Origin: Pseudomonas fluorescens
GTDB lineage: Bacteria; Pseudomonadota; Gammaproteobacteria; Pseudomonadales; Pseudomonadaceae
Assembly (NCBI RefSeq): GCF_902497855.1
Contig: NZ_CABVHU010000002.1
Location: 434,001-498,000, forward strand
DNA length: 64,000 bases
Direction of reading: 5' to 3'
Of this stretch, positions 25,532 through 39,456 are shown one piece after another. A program made the translations under genes and the position numbers. The notes under the pieces were generated by a model. It did no database searches, was not told the DNA's origin, and saw nothing but the letters and a program-made list of their open reading frames with translations. Positions within the stretch are counted from its first letter, which is position 1. Every line of letters begins with the position of its first letter.

Positions 25532-26845
25532 TCAGAATTCCTGCTGATGCGCCGGGCCTACTGGCTTCCTGGGCTGGAAGGTATAACCCAGCTGCCCGGA
25601 AAGTACTTTGTTCGCCCGTTCGATATCGATGTCTTTTTCCCAGCGCGCGATGGCCACTGTGGCGACGCAGTTGCCGATCAGGTTGGTCAGCGCCCGGCCG
25701 ATGCCCATGAACCAGTCCACCGCCAGCACCAGCACCAGGCCCACCACCGGGATCGCCGGGATTGCCGTCAGGGTCGCCGCGAGAATCACCAGCGCCGAGC
25801 CGGGAATGCCATGGGCGCCCTTGGAGGTGATCAGCGACACTAGCAGAATCGTCAGCAGGTCGGTCATGGCCAGCGGCGTGCCGGTGGCATTGGCGATGAA
25901 CACGATGGCCAGGGTGAGGTAGATCGAGAAGCCGTCGAGATTGAACGAGTAGCCGGTAGGAATCACCAGTCCGACGGTCGAACTGCCAATGCCCAGATGC
26001 TCAAGCTTGCGCATGATTTGTGGCAGCACGGCATCGGAAGACGCGGTGCCCATGACGATCAGCAATTCTTCGCGCAGGTACTTGAGCAGCGGCCACATCC
26101 GCAGGCCGGACAGGCGCATCACCAGGCCGAGAATCAAGGCCACGAACGCCACGCACGTCAGGTAAAACAGGCCGACCAGGCTGCCCAGATGCTGCAGCGA
26201 ATCCAGGCCATATTTGCTGGTGGTGAAAGCGATGGCGCCGAACACACCGATCGGCGCCAGACGCACGATCATGCCCATGATGCGGAAGATCACGTGGCTC
26301 AGTTCATTGATCAGCCGGGAAATACCCGACGCTGCTTCGCCGACCAGGTTCAGCGCACTGCCGAACAGCACTGAAAACAGCAGGACTTGCAGAATGTTGT
26401 TCTCCGCGAAGGCACCGATTACCGAGGTCGGGATCAGGTTCATCAGGAACTGGGAGGTGGTTTGCATGTGCTGACCGCGCTGGGCGATGTCGCCCATGTC
26501 GGCAGCGGAAAGCTGATCCAGATGAATGTTCGCGCCGCTGCCGATGCCGGTGGTGAAAGCGAACACCAGACCAATCACCAAGGCGATGGTGGTCAGGATT
26601 TCGAAGTAGATGACTGATTTGAGGCCGATGCGTCCGACCTTTTTCAGGTCGCCGGCACCGCTGATGCCGCTGACCACTACGCAGAACACGATCAGACCGA
26701 TGAGCATCTTGATCAGTTTGATGAAGCCATCGCCTAGAGGTTTGAGCTGGGCCGAGTATTCAGGAAGGGTCAGTCCGCAGACGATGCCGAGCACCAGTCC
26801 GAGAACCACTTGGAGGAAGATTGAACGCGAGCACCATCTGAGCAT
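25532..26845 (-). CDS. Dicarboxylate/amino acid:cation symporter (DctA/GltP family)
   Basis: A 437-residue member of the DAACS family, importing C4-dicarboxylates or acidic amino acids with protons or sodium. Visible parts are QVVLGLVLGIVCGLTLP, the serine-rich hairpin region VMGTASSDAVLPQIM, LVIPTGYSFNLDGFSIYLTL and the second hairpin SKGAHGIPGSALVI. Sequence places it near DctA/GltP, but the substrate is not certain. Two FCD regulators follow, and its promoter region holds two matching operator-like motifs. Confidence 0.92.
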   Translation of the reverse strand: MLRWCSRSIFLQVVLGLVLGIVCGLTLPEYSAQLKPLGDGFIKLIKMLIGLIVFCVVVSGISGAGDLKKVGRIGLKSVIYFEILTTIALVIGLVFAFTTGIGSGANIHLDQLSAADMGDIAQRGQHMQTTSQFLMNLIPTSVIGAFAENNILQVLLFSVLFGSALNLVGEAASGISRLINELSHVIFRIMGMIVRLAPIGVFGAIAFTTSKYGLDSLQHLGSLVGLFYLTCVAFVALILGLVMRLSGLRMWPLLKYLREELLIVMGTASSDAVLPQIMRKLEHLGIGSSTVGLVIPTGYSFNLDGFSIYLTLAIVFIANATGTPLAMTDLLTILLVSLITSKGAHGIPGSALVILAATLTAIPAIPVVGLVLVLAVDWFMGIGRALTNLIGNCVATVAIARWEKDIDIERANKVLSGQLGYTFQPRKPVGPAHQQEF

Positions 26846-26912
26846 GGGAGGAATCCTGGTCGGTGTCCTGGCTGCCGACGCTTGAGCGCATCAGATTCAG
26901 GACTTAATTATT

Positions 26913-26926
26913 GTGGTCTTACCGGT
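26913..26926. promoter_or_regulatory. FCD/GntR operator-like site 1
   Basis: GTGGTCTTACCGGT resembles the TGGTNNNACCA operators of PdhR/LldR-type regulators. It lies about 70 bp upstream of the symporter start codon. A sister site lies about 85 bp further upstream. Confidence 0.6.
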
Positions 26927-26996
26927 ATGTCCAGTGCAGGGCCAGTTTACGCTGGGTTTTTTCAGGATGACAAGTGAAATAACTAAAATTGGCATG

Positions 26997-27011
26997 ACCG
27001 GTCTTACCAGT
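26997..27011. promoter_or_regulatory. FCD/GntR operator-like site 2
   Basis: ACCGGTCTTACCAGT shares the core GGTCTTACC with site 1 in the same orientation. The roughly 84-bp spacing is near eight helical turns, so both could lie on one face of the DNA. Confidence 0.6.
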
Positions 27012-27022
27012 TGCCTCGATCC

Positions 27023-27177
27023 CTGTAGGAGCTGGCTTGCCAGCGAAGGCGGCCGAGAGATCAGCACAAGGCTCAAAGACGCCTTCGCCAGCAAGCCGGC
27101 TCCTACAGGGAAGGCGTCCGAAAGATCAACACAAGGCTCAAGGACGCCTTCGCCAGCAAGCCGGCTCCTACAGGGGA
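27023..27177. repeat. REP cluster with a tandem-duplicated unit
   Basis: One left arm (CTGTAGGAGCTGGCTTGCCA) is followed by two copies of a 52-bp unit at 27059-27110 and 27124-27175. Both read GATCA-CACAAGGCTCAA and end in GCCGGCTCCTACAGGG, with only about two differences. The 406-bp gap between the symporter and glyA thus holds operators, this cluster and the glyA terminator. Confidence 0.85.
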
Positions 27178-27195
27178 ACGCGATAAATCGCGGAC

Positions 27196-27226
27196 AAAAA
27201 AAACCGGCCATCTCTGGCCGGTTTTT
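27196..27226 (-). terminator. Terminator of glyA
   Basis: AAACCGGCCA and TGGCCGGTTT pair around a 4-nt loop, flanked by A and T runs on both sides, so it can work in both directions. It ends glyA on the minus strand. Confidence 0.9.
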
Positions 27227-27251
27227 TCATTGCTGCGGTTCAGCGGGCTGA

Positions 27252-28505
27252 TTAAGCGCCGTACACCGGCAGCTTCTTGCAGATGGCCTTGACCTTCTCA
27301 CGAACGGCGTCGATCACCGCTTCGTTGTTCAGGTCAGCCAGGATGTCGCAGATCCAGCCGGCCAGTTCCTTGCACTCTGCTTCCTTGAAGCCACGAGTGG
27401 TCACAGCCGGAGTACCGAAGCGCAGGCCGGAGGTGACGAACGGGGAGCGTGGATCGTTCGGCACGGAGTTCTTGTTCACGGTGATGAACGCTTTGCCCAG
27501 AGCGGCGTCTGCGTCTTTACCGGAGATTTCCTGCTTGATCAGCGACAGCAGGAACAGGTGGTTTTCAGTACCGCCGGAGACCACGTCGAACCCGCGCTCG
27601 ATGAACACGCTGGCCATGGCCTGGGCGTTTTTCACCACTTGTTGCTGGTAGGTCTTGAACTCAGGTTGCAGCGCTTCCTTGAAGCAGATCGCTTTAGCGG
27701 CGATCACGTGCTCCAGCGGGCCACCTTGGGCGCCCGGGAATACTGCGGAGTTCAGCTTCTTCTCGATGTCGGCGTTGGCGCGAGCCAGGATCAGGCCGCC
27801 ACGTGGACCGCGCAGGGTCTTGTGGGTGGTGGTGGTCACCACGTCAGCGAAAGGAACCGGGTTCGGGTAGACGCCAGCGGCGACCAGACCGGCCACGTGG
27901 GCCATGTCGACGAACAGGTAGGCACCGACTTTGTCAGCGATTTCGCGGAAGCGCGGGAAGTCCAGGATCTGCGAGTAGGCAGAGAAACCGGCCACGATCA
28001 TTTTCGGCTTGTGCTCGACCGCCAGGCGCTCGACTTCGTCGTAGTCGATCAGGCCATTGGCGTCGATGCCGTACTGAACGGCGTTGTACAGCTTGCCGGA
28101 GGACGAAACGCTGGCGCCGTGGGTCAGGTGACCGCCGTGGGCCAGGCTCATGCCCAGGATGGTGTCGCCGGCTTGCAGCAGGGCCAGGTACACGGCGCTG
28201 TTGGCTTGGGAACCGGCGTGCGGCTGAACGTTGGCGTAATCGGCGCCGAACAGTTCTTTTGCACGGTCGATGGCAAGCTGCTCGACCACGTCGACGAACT
28301 CGCAACCACCGTAGTAGCGCTTGCCCGGGTAGCCTTCGGCGTACTTGTTGGTCAGTACCGAGCCTTGAGCTTCCATCACCGCAGGGCTGGTGTAGTTTTC
28401 CGAAGCGATCAGCTCAATATGCTCTTCCTGGCGCTGAGCTTCTTGCTCCATGGCGGCAAAGAGATCGGCGTCGTACTTGGCAATAGTCAAATCACGGCTG
28501 AACAT
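27252..28505 (-). CDS. glyA: Serine hydroxymethyltransferase
   Basis: GlyA converts serine and tetrahydrofolate to glycine and methylene-tetrahydrofolate with pyridoxal phosphate. The 417-residue protein has [26 protein letters not shown] and the PLP-lysine motif [14 protein letters not shown]. The start chosen, [12 protein letters not shown], has a TGAGGA site before it; four in-frame upstream codons are not needed. Pseudomonads usually have more than one glyA. Its neighbour morA suggests the PAO1 PA4602 (glyA3) equivalent. Confidence 0.96.
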   Translation of the reverse strand: MFSRDLTIAKYDADLFAAMEQEAQRQEEHIELIASENYTSPAVMEAQGSVLTNKYAEGYPGKRYYGGCEFVDVVEQLAIDRAKELFGADYANVQPHAGSQANSAVYLALLQAGDTILGMSLAHGGHLTHGASVSSSGKLYNAVQYGIDANGLIDYDEVERLAVEHKPKMIVAGFSAYSQILDFPRFREIADKVGAYLFVDMAHVAGLVAAGVYPNPVPFADVVTTTTHKTLRGPRGGLILARANADIEKKLNSAVFPGAQGGPLEHVIAAKAICFKEALQPEFKTYQQQVVKNAQAMASVFIERGFDVVSGGTENHLFLLSLIKQEISGKDADAALGKAFITVNKNSVPNDPRSPFVTSGLRFGTPAVTTRGFKEAECKELAGWICDILADLNNEAVIDAVREKVKAICKKLPVYGA

Positions 28506-28637
28506 GGCGGTCCTCAAGGATCGGGGGCAGAAAAGGGGGGCATTCTAACCTAATGGGTTTTAGATGGCATATGAAAGGACATCATGTCGCAGACAAGTGG
28601 TGTTCATGCGCAGGATTTGCGGTGTCTGGGTAGACGT

Positions 28638-28701
28638 CTTCGCGGGCAAGCCTCGCTCCTACAGATATCACCGGCTGTAGGAGCGAGGCTTGCCCGCGAA
28701 G
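28638..28701. repeat. REP pair: 27-bp perfect inverted repeat
   Basis: CTTCGCGGGCAAGCCTCGCT...CTACAG (28638-28664) and its exact complement (28675-28701) are separated by only 10 bp. It lies 16 bp past the morA stop and can act as its transcription end. Confidence 0.9.
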
Positions 28702-28716
28702 GGGCCGCCAGCCTCA

Positions 28717-31700
28717 CTACAAGGTCAGTTCGAACACGAAGAGCGCATCATCACTGAGCTGCGCTTCAAACTGGCTCGCCGGCATCGGCCGCCCGAACAG
28801 GTACCCCTGAACCTCATCGCACCCATGCTCGCGCAGGAACTCGAGCTGCTCATGGGTCTCCACTCCCTCGGCAATCACCGCCAGATTCAGGCTGTGGGCC
28901 ATGGCGATGATCGCCCGGGCAATCTGCGCATCCTGCTCGCCCGACGGCAGGCCGTCGACGAAGGAACGGTCGATTTTCAGCACGTCGATCGGGAATTGCT
29001 TGAGGTAGTTGAGCGATGAGTAACCGGTGCCGAAGTCGTCGACCGCAATGCTCAGGCCGAGGTTTTTCAGCCCGGCAAGGATCTGCATCGCCTCGCTGAC
29101 TTCGCGCATCAGGATGCTTTCAGTCAACTCCAGCTCCAGGCATGCCGGCGGCAGGCCGGTCTCCTTGAGGATGGTAGCGATCCGCGTGCCGAGCTGACCG
29201 TCGGAGAACTGCCGGGCGGAAATGTTCACCGAGACCTTCGGCACCCGCACCTTGGCCTGATGCCAGGTCTTGAGCTGGCGGCAGGCCTCGCCGATCACCC
29301 AGTCGCCGACATCCACCACCAGCCCCAGCTCTTCGAGCACTGGAATGAAATCCACCGGCGGCACCAGGCCGCGACGCGGGTGACGCCAGCGCAGCAGTGC
29401 TTCGGCGCCGGTCAGGCGTTTGCCGTCGCCGCTGAACTGCGGTTGGTAGTACAACATGAATTCGTTTTGCTCCAGGGCGTGGCGCAAGTCGCTTTCCAGT
29501 TCCAGGCGCTCCAGGGCGCTGGCATTCATGTCCGCCTGATAAAACTGGAAGTTGTTCTTGCCGCGTTCCTTGGCGTGGTACATCGCGGTGTCGGCGTTTT
29601 TCATCAGCTGACTGAGCTCGTTGCCATCCTGCGGGCTCAAGGCGATGCCGATACTGGCCGTGACGAAGAACTCGCGGCCTTCGAGGACGAAGGGTTTCAC
29701 CAGGCTGGCGAGAATCTGTTCCGCCACGTGAATCGCCCGGTTCAGCGCGGTTTCGCGGTTGACGCGCGGCTGCAGCAGCAAGGTGAATTCGTCACCACCC
29801 ATGCGCGCCACGGTGTCGTCATCGTCGACGCAACCGAGCAAACGCGTGGCCATTTCCTTGAGCATGCGATCGCCGGCCGCATGGCCCAGGGAGTCGTTGA
29901 TCGGCTTGAAGCGGTCCAGGTCGAGGAACATCAGCACCACCCAGGACTTCTGTCGCTCGGCCGATTGCAGGGCCGTGTGCAGGCGATCCTGGAACAGTGT
30001 GCGGTTGGGGAGGTGGGTCAGGGCGTCGTAATAGGCTAGGCGGTGAATCCGCTGTTCACTGGCCTTGCGCTCGCTGATGTCGGTGAAGAAGCACACATAA
30101 CTGGCCAGATCGCCTTCGTCGTCCAGCACCGCGGTAATCCCGACCCAGGCGGGGTAGTGCTCGCCATTGCGTCGTTTGAGCCAGACTTCACCTTCCCAGG
30201 TGCTGTGCTGGTGCAATTGCTTGAGTACATAGCGCAGATGGGCTTCCTGCTGCTCGTCGACGGTCAGCATGCTCGGCAGCTGATCGAGCACCTGCTCCAC
30301 GGCATACCCGCTGACGCGACTGAACGCTTCATTGGCCTGGACGATATAACCCGCCGGGTCGGTGATCAGGATCGCCGAAGTCGAGTGCTCGAATACCGTC
30401 GCGGCCATGCGCAGGTCTTTCTCGGCCCGGCGTTGCTGGCTGATGTCGCGACCGACACCCAGCACGCCTTCGAACCCGCCGAGTTCATCCCAGACCAGCA
30501 CCAGCCTCAGTTCGATCGGAATCTTGCGCCCGTCGGCCCGCAGGCAATCGAACAGGAACAATTGGGTCTGCACCTGGTTGCGCAATAAAGTCAGTTGCTC
30601 AGGTTTGTCCAGCGCCTTGCCGATCCGGTCCATCAGGCTGTAAATGCCGCTCAGCTGTTGCGGGTTGGCGATGGTCGATTGCCAGCCGTTGCGGAAAATC
30701 CACTCGACGTCGTAACCCAGCACGACCTGTACCGACGGGCTGACGTAATTGAGGGACATCTGGCTGTCGGTGGAAAAGATCACGTCGCTGATGCTTTCGG
30801 CCAGCATCCGGTAGCGCTGCTCGCTGTCGTGCAGGGATTCGCTGGCTTCGATCTGCTCGGTGATGTCCTTGGCGACGCCTATGATCCGGGTGACCTGACC
30901 CTGTGCATCCCGCGCCAGGACCTGCTCGCGAATCTCGAACCGTCGCCACTTGCCGTCCCGGTGGCGGAAGCGCAGTTGGCACTGCAGCAATTGTCGGTAA
31001 CCGGCCTGTCGCTGGGTTTGACGCGAGCGGTGATAGAAGTCGGCATCTTCGGCGTGCAGCAGAATCTCCCAGAAGTATTCGCCCATCTGCTGCAGTTCGG
31101 TACGGTTGTAACCGAGTGTCTGCCCCAGGTGGTGGTTGCTGAAGATCATGCGCTGGCTGATCACGTCCTGGACGTACAGGTGGTCTGGCACGGTGCGCAC
31201 CACCTCGGACCAGAAACCTTCGCGCTCCAGCAGCGACAGTTCAACGAGCTTGCGGCGGGTGATGTCGGTGATGCTCAGGATCACCGCGTTGCAGTCGTCC
31301 TGGTCTTCCGGCAGGCGTAACACCAGCCACAGGTGTTGGTCGCGACCATTGGTGTCCTGAAGCTTGATTTCCAGTTCCAGCTGCTTGTGCTGATTGAGCA
31401 CCGCTTCGAGCACTTGATTGCCAACGGTATTACCGTCCTGCGGATGGCCGTCGATCAGCAGCTTCCAGGCATGTTCGGTGGAGTTTACGTCGAGCAGTTG
31501 CAGGGCGACCTGATTGACCTCGGTAATGCGCAATTCCCGCAACAGTTGCTGACGTTGCTCCGGGATCTCCAGCCAGGCCTGCAAGCGTTCGGTGCTGTGC
31601 AGCCGGGCTTTGTCGAAGAAGCGCTTGAGCCCGGACACATCCAGTACGCACAGGGCGACACCGGTGCCTTCGAAAATATCCTGATAGCGTCGGCGGCCTT

Positions 31701-32574
31701 CATGCAGCTGGCGCTGGCGCCGGCGCATGTTCAACAGCGCGATGAACGGCAGCAGAGAGAGGCCCAGGCCCAGCAGGCATTTGCCGATGAACGCCGGCAG
31801 CAGTTGCTCAATCACTCGTTGCCGGTCGAACAGCCCGCGCAGTTGCCAATCGCTGCCGCTCAGGGGCACCGTCAACACGCTGTTGGCCAGCTCGTCCTGG
31901 GTCAGCGCACCGGGCTTGGCCAGGGGCAGCGTCTGATCGCGGCTGATGATCTGGTGATTGACGCGGTTTTCCACCCGCCAGAGAGGGCGGATACCGGCTT
32001 CGTTCTGTTTGGTCAGTGCTGCGAAAAACGTCGGCGCCAGGCGCAAGGCCCAGTAGCCACGGGAGCTGCCGCTGGCTTGATGCAACAGCAGGTACACCAC
32101 TGAGCCATCATTGGCATTGCTGAAGTAGTGTGCCTGGGCGCGGCTGCGCCGGACCAGCTTGGCCAGGTAGTCGGCGTCCTGACTGTCGGCGGCACTGTCG
32201 CTGAGGATTTTCCCGGAGGGGCTGAGCAGTGCCAGGCTACGCAGGTCGGGTAAGGACTGTTGCAGTTTGCGCAGCAGGACCTGCTGTTCGTCGGCGCTGT
32301 GCGGTTGTTCGACGATCGGTAGCAGGTTGAGGGCGATTCGGGCGTTCAGCGCCATGTTCAGGCTGACTTGCGAAGCCAGGTCAGCGGTGTAGTCGATGGT
32401 GTATTGACGCTGGGTTTTCTGAGCTTCGCGAAGCTGATCCAGCAACTGCCAGAACAGCAGTGCGAGCAGCAATAGAACCAGTGCCGCCAGTGCGCCTTTC
32501 AGGGTTCCGCGCAGGGGCGATCCGGTCGCAGGGTCGAGTGCGCTCACGGACGCTGGCGGGGTGGCGTTAGACAA
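28717..32574 (-). CDS. morA: MorA: membrane PAS-GGDEF-EAL regulator of c-di-GMP and motility
   Basis: A 1285-residue sensor. TM1 (about 27-46) and TM2 (about 260-281) bracket a periplasmic sensing domain. Several PAS/PAC units follow (about 285-850), then GGDEF (motif at 926-930, [10 protein letters not shown]) and EAL (starting about 1058, EALLRWRHP, with [15 protein letters not shown] and AVIAEGVET). Both catalytic motifs look complete, so synthesis and breakdown of c-di-GMP are possible. No RxxD inhibitory site precedes GGDEF. Size and adjacency to glyA match MorA, which controls flagellar timing and biofilm formation in P. putida and P. aeruginosa. MapZ, a c-di-GMP receptor, is encoded nearby. 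Confidence 0.9.
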   Translation of the reverse strand: MSNATPPASVSALDPATGSPLRGTLKGALAALVLLLLALLFWQLLDQLREAQKTQRQYTIDYTADLASQVSLNMALNARIALNLLPIVEQPHSADEQQVLLRKLQQSLPDLRSLALLSPSGKILSDSAADSQDADYLAKLVRRSRAQAHYFSNANDGSVVYLLLHQASGSSRGYWALRLAPTFFAALTKQNEAGIRPLWRVENRVNHQIISRDQTLPLAKPGALTQDELANSVLTVPLSGSDWQLRGLFDRQRVIEQLLPAFIGKCLLGLGLSLLPFIALLNMRRRQRQLHEGRRRYQDIFEGTGVALCVLDVSGLKRFFDKARLHSTERLQAWLEIPEQRQQLLRELRITEVNQVALQLLDVNSTEHAWKLLIDGHPQDGNTVGNQVLEAVLNQHKQLELEIKLQDTNGRDQHLWLVLRLPEDQDDCNAVILSITDITRRKLVELSLLEREGFWSEVVRTVPDHLYVQDVISQRMIFSNHHLGQTLGYNRTELQQMGEYFWEILLHAEDADFYHRSRQTQRQAGYRQLLQCQLRFRHRDGKWRRFEIREQVLARDAQGQVTRIIGVAKDITEQIEASESLHDSEQRYRMLAESISDVIFSTDSQMSLNYVSPSVQVVLGYDVEWIFRNGWQSTIANPQQLSGIYSLMDRIGKALDKPEQLTLLRNQVQTQLFLFDCLRADGRKIPIELRLVLVWDELGGFEGVLGVGRDISQQRRAEKDLRMAATVFEHSTSAILITDPAGYIVQANEAFSRVSGYAVEQVLDQLPSMLTVDEQQEAHLRYVLKQLHQHSTWEGEVWLKRRNGEHYPAWVGITAVLDDEGDLASYVCFFTDISERKASEQRIHRLAYYDALTHLPNRTLFQDRLHTALQSAERQKSWVVLMFLDLDRFKPINDSLGHAAGDRMLKEMATRLLGCVDDDDTVARMGGDEFTLLLQPRVNRETALNRAIHVAEQILASLVKPFVLEGREFFVTASIGIALSPQDGNELSQLMKNADTAMYHAKERGKNNFQFYQADMNASALERLELESDLRHALEQNEFMLYYQPQFSGDGKRLTGAEALLRWRHPRRGLVPPVDFIPVLEELGLVVDVGDWVIGEACRQLKTWHQAKVRVPKVSVNISARQFSDGQLGTRIATILKETGLPPACLELELTESILMREVSEAMQILAGLKNLGLSIAVDDFGTGYSSLNYLKQFPIDVLKIDRSFVDGLPSGEQDAQIARAIIAMAHSLNLAVIAEGVETHEQLEFLREHGCDEVQGYLFGRPMPASQFEAQLSDDALFVFELTL

Positions 32575-32859
32575 ATTGTAATCCTGCGGTTGGGCTGGAC
32601 TGACGCGACGTGCACTATAAGCCGGACGCCCGAAGGGCGGCTAGCATGCCTTGAGCTGTGGCAAAGTGCCAGCCCTGCCCGGCTGGACTGCCCTTCGTCA
32701 TTCAGGTAGCGTTGCCGGTTACGCGGGAGCGTTCCAGCTCCTAGAATCAGACTTTTTCAGCGCGCACCTGTTGGTCTCTATCAATCGGACAACGCGCACA
32801 GTCTGGCCGGGCATCGCCTGCGCTCCAATCATTCATCAGTCACTGACCCAAGGTTCTCC

Positions 32860-34524
<1,665 letters not shown>

Positions 34525-34540
34525 TTTTCAGGTTGCATGA

Positions 34541-34572
34541 AAAACGGAGCCTTCGGGCTCCGTTTTTTTTTT
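34541..34572 (+). terminator. Terminator of ettA
   Basis: AAAACGGAGCC and GGCTCCGTTTT pair around a TTCG tetraloop, followed by a run of T. Confidence 0.93.
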
Positions 34573-34625
34573 GGTTTCGGATAGAGCGCGGGTGCGGCCT
34601 TCGCCGGCAAGCCGGTATACCAGAT

Positions 34626-36638
<2,013 letters not shown>

Positions 36639-36770
36639 GGTTTTCTCCCGTTATAGGGGTTGGGCCATGGTTGCAGGCTTTTAGTTTCGATGGATGCCTG
36701 TGAGCGACTTATTGCTGACACCAGACCCGTTCCACGACTTGTAACGAATCCATCAAACTCCACAAAACCA

Positions 36771-36861
36771 CTGTAGGAGCTGGCTTGCCAGCGAAAGCGG
36801 TGGATCAGTCAACATCATCGTTGAATGTGAAATCGCCTTCGCCGGCAAGCCAGCTCCTACA
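36771..36861. repeat. REP-type inverted pair
   Basis: CTGTAGGAGCTGGCTTGCCAGCGAA and TTCGCCGGCAAGCCAGCTCCTACA lie between the Gre-like gene and the DUF4105 gene. Confidence 0.85.
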
Positions 36862-36885
36862 ATTGGAATGGTGGTGTATGCCGGG

Positions 36886-38748
36886 TCAGTAGTGATACCA
36901 CTTCAGCTCAAGCATCACTTCGTTCTCGGGTGAGGCCAGGTGGCTGAATTCGCGCTGTGCGCTCAGGCGAAGCCCCAGGTTGCGCGACAATTCCCACTGC
37001 TGATTCAGGCTGACGCTACGGCGCACTTCACCATTGGTGAAGAAATCGCCCTTGGCCTCCAGGCTGAAGTTGCCCAGCGGGTTTTTCCACAGCAGGCCGC
37101 TGTTGAAACCGGCCGCCGGGGCAATGAAACCAGCGAAGTCATTGTTGTGCTCCACGCGCACGGTGCCCAGGGCGAAACCGAGCAAGTCGTCGCCCAGTTG
37201 CCAGGTACCGCCGCCCCCGCCGTTGACGTGGCTGACCAGGGTTTCGTCGTCGTGCTTGCCCGGCACGCGTTCCAGGCCGCCGGTGACTTGCCACGAGAGC
37301 GGTTGCAACAGCTCGTTGCGCGGGGTCAGGGAGCGGATGGTCGCCAGGTCCAGTTGCTGCAACTGCCACTGATTGCCTTCGTACTGGCGCAGTTTCATCT
37401 GCAGGATTTCAATCTGCGCCCCCAGCGGGAAACTCTCAGCGTTGTCGTTGAGGTCGTGATAGGCCATGCGCAGACCATATTCGCCGAAAGCCTGGTCGCC
37501 CCGGGTGCCGATACCTGCCTGCCAGGTGCGGGATTCATGGCCGTCCTCGGGCAGGCCGGGTTGCGGGATGTCCAGCTCCGGTGCGGGATTGCGGTTGATC
37601 GCCCGCAGCAGTTCGAAACTGCGCTGTGCCCGTTGCGGGTCGCGTTCCTGGCCATTGGCGCGGTAGCGCTCCAGTCGGTACGCGGCATCGATGATCAGCG
37701 CCTGGCGGTCGCGGGCCTGAGCCTTGAACGCCGGGGCTTGCAATTGCTGCTGGTCGGCGCTGACCTTCAACACCCACTGCTGCTCTTCATCGGTCAAGGG
37801 TTCGGCGCGGCTGAGCAACTCACGCTCCCGGGACGGACGATACTCAATGGATTCAACCAGCCCGGCTTCTTTCACCGCCTTCACGGTGTCGGTGGGGATC
37901 GCGGTCAGCGGGAATTGTTCGGTCAGACGCAGGCTCGGGCGGGCCACCTGCAGCAGTTCCAGCAGGCGATAAGAGCAGTTTTCGTCGAAGAAAAAGTAGT
38001 CGAACTGGATCTGTTTCAATTCCCAGACATGCTCGACCATGCGCTCGGTTTCTTGTTGAGTCAGATTCAACCGGTATTCCCACAGGTCACGATTTTCCAG
38101 ACTGCGGTACTCCGAGAGTTTTTCCTGGTAAGGCACCAGCGCAAACAGGCCCGGATAGCCGCCCATCAACCCCTTCCAGGCATACAGGATGCTGTTGTCC
38201 GAGCCTTCGATATAGGCACCGAAGTTGATCGCGTAACTGAGCAGGGCGGTTTGATCGCGCTGCACGTCCGCCTGGTCGATGCGCAGCAGGGTATGGCCGA
38301 ACATCGATGAAGGGCTGTTCAGATAGGCCGCTGGGAAAATCATCACCGCGCTGTGGGGCGAGACATCCTTGAACCATTGCTTGAATTCGCTGCAGTCCCG
38401 CGCCGGCAGATCGTTCAGGTCGAGCTGTGCCTTCAGCCAGCGGGTGCGGGCGGGATAGACGCATTGGGCATGCTGTTCGCCGGCAGTTGCGGGGGCATAC
38501 AGCGCCTGGACCGTCGCGGCCAGTTCACGGTCGGGGTGTTCGTTGCCGTCGGGCGCGAGAAAGAATTTGCTGTCACTGACATAGCTGCGCCAGCCGCCAA
38601 GCTTGGCAGTTTCGTAATGGCCCAGGGAGATCCAGAAAGGGTCGTTGGCCAGCTGCTGCAAACGTTGATTGTCGATGTGTGGCGCGGCGGACAGCGGGGC
38701 ACAGACACAGAGCGCCAGCCAGGCAAGGCGTTTGAGCATAAATGGCAA
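36886..38748 (-). CDS. DUF4105 (Lnb-type periplasmic domain) protein with C-terminal barrel-like half
   Basis: A 620-residue exported protein: the signal peptide ends near CAPLSAAPH. The middle (about 120-300) has the DUF4105/Lnb pattern, a papain-like fold with the catalytic His first (SSMFGHTLLRIDQ) and the Cys later (FFFDENCSYRLLELL). The last 200 residues form many short alternating strands rich in Gly and aromatics, ending LELKWYHY, which looks like an outer-membrane barrel. Some Lnb-type proteins act on lipoproteins; no activity can be assigned here. Its start may be the second Met (MLKRLAW). Confidence 0.8.
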   Translation of the reverse strand: MPFMLKRLAWLALCVCAPLSAAPHIDNQRLQQLANDPFWISLGHYETAKLGGWRSYVSDSKFFLAPDGNEHPDRELAATVQALYAPATAGEQHAQCVYPARTRWLKAQLDLNDLPARDCSEFKQWFKDVSPHSAVMIFPAAYLNSPSSMFGHTLLRIDQADVQRDQTALLSYAINFGAYIEGSDNSILYAWKGLMGGYPGLFALVPYQEKLSEYRSLENRDLWEYRLNLTQQETERMVEHVWELKQIQFDYFFFDENCSYRLLELLQVARPSLRLTEQFPLTAIPTDTVKAVKEAGLVESIEYRPSRERELLSRAEPLTDEEQQWVLKVSADQQQLQAPAFKAQARDRQALIIDAAYRLERYRANGQERDPQRAQRSFELLRAINRNPAPELDIPQPGLPEDGHESRTWQAGIGTRGDQAFGEYGLRMAYHDLNDNAESFPLGAQIEILQMKLRQYEGNQWQLQQLDLATIRSLTPRNELLQPLSWQVTGGLERVPGKHDDETLVSHVNGGGGGTWQLGDDLLGFALGTVRVEHNNDFAGFIAPAAGFNSGLLWKNPLGNFSLEAKGDFFTNGEVRRSVSLNQQWELSRNLGLRLSAQREFSHLASPENEVMLELKWYHY

Positions 38749-38793
38749 CTTAAGTCGAAAAAATACAAAGACCCGGCGCGGTAGACCGCTCCA

Positions 38794-38895
38794 CTGTAGG
38801 AGCTGGCTTGCCAGCGATGGTCGTTAACGATAACGCGCACGATCTGGTTCAACGCGGCGCCCTTGAGACCATCGCTGGCAAGCCAGCTCCTACAG
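38794..38895. repeat. REP-type inverted pair
   Basis: CTGTAGGAGCTGGCTTGCCAGCGATGGT and ACCATCGCTGGCAAGCCAGCTCCTACAG are exact complements across a loop of about 46 bp. Confidence 0.88.
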
Positions 38896-38924
38896 TTGAT
38901 TGACATACCAAAGAGGGCAGGTTC

Positions 38925-38958
38925 AAAAAATAAAGCCCGCTCCCGAAAAGGTGCGGGC
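38925..38958 (-). terminator. Terminator of the DUF3015 gene
   Basis: On the minus strand GCCCGC and GCGGGC pair around a 12-nt loop and are followed by TTTATTTTTT. Confidence 0.75.
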
Positions 38959-38967
38959 GGGTCGAGC

Positions 38968-39456
38968 TTAAGCTTGAGTGGCGTACTTGACCAGACGAGG
39001 ATCGTTTTTCAGGACTGCCAGGGTGTTGGTATGCACGTCTTCAGCGGTTACGTCCGCCTTGCTGAAGATCTGCTGGAAGTGCTCGTGAGTCACGGCGGCG
39101 AAGTGCGCACGGTCTTCCGGCGCCACGCCCAGTACCACGGCATAGGTCGTCAGCGCTTCGCCCTGACCTTTAGCCATGTCTTCGGACAGCTCGTTCATCA
39201 TGCCATTCATGGCCAACCAGGATTTGCCGCCATAAGTCAGCGACGCATTAGTCGAGCAACCGTTGGTACCGGAGGTCATACCGAAGGTCGCGTTGCCGGA
39301 AGTGCCGTTGGTGGTGGATGCCAGGAAGTGAGCCGGGGTGCCACGCTGACCTTCGAACAGCATGTTGCCCCAACCGCAATCCGGGCCGCCTGGCGCCTGA
39401 GCCATGGCGTTGATGGATACAGCGGTGAAGAGAGTACCAAGAAGAATCCGTTTCAT
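38968..39456 (-). CDS. Exported DUF3015 protein
   Basis: A 162-residue protein with a clear Sec signal (MKRILLGTLFTAVSINAMAQA). The mature part starts PGGPDCGWGNMLFEGQ and has the Gly/Thr/Asn-rich repeat-like segment NGTSGNATFGMTSGTNGCS, a pattern of the DUF3015 family. The two cysteines (PDCGW and NGCS) could pair in the periplasm. Function is unknown. It has its own terminator and faces the Lon-like protease gene divergently. Confidence 0.85.
   Translation of the reverse strand: MKRILLGTLFTAVSINAMAQAPGGPDCGWGNMLFEGQRGTPAHFLASTTNGTSGNATFGMTSGTNGCSTNASLTYGGKSWLAMNGMMNELSEDMAKGQGEALTTYAVVLGVAPEDRAHFAAVTHEHFQQIFSKADVTAEDVHTNTLAVLKNDPRLVKYATQA

Noticed and set aside
27023..27177. Possible CRISPR-like direct repeats
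   Set aside because: Only two units, with palindromic REP arms and no unique spacers of even length; no cas genes nearby.
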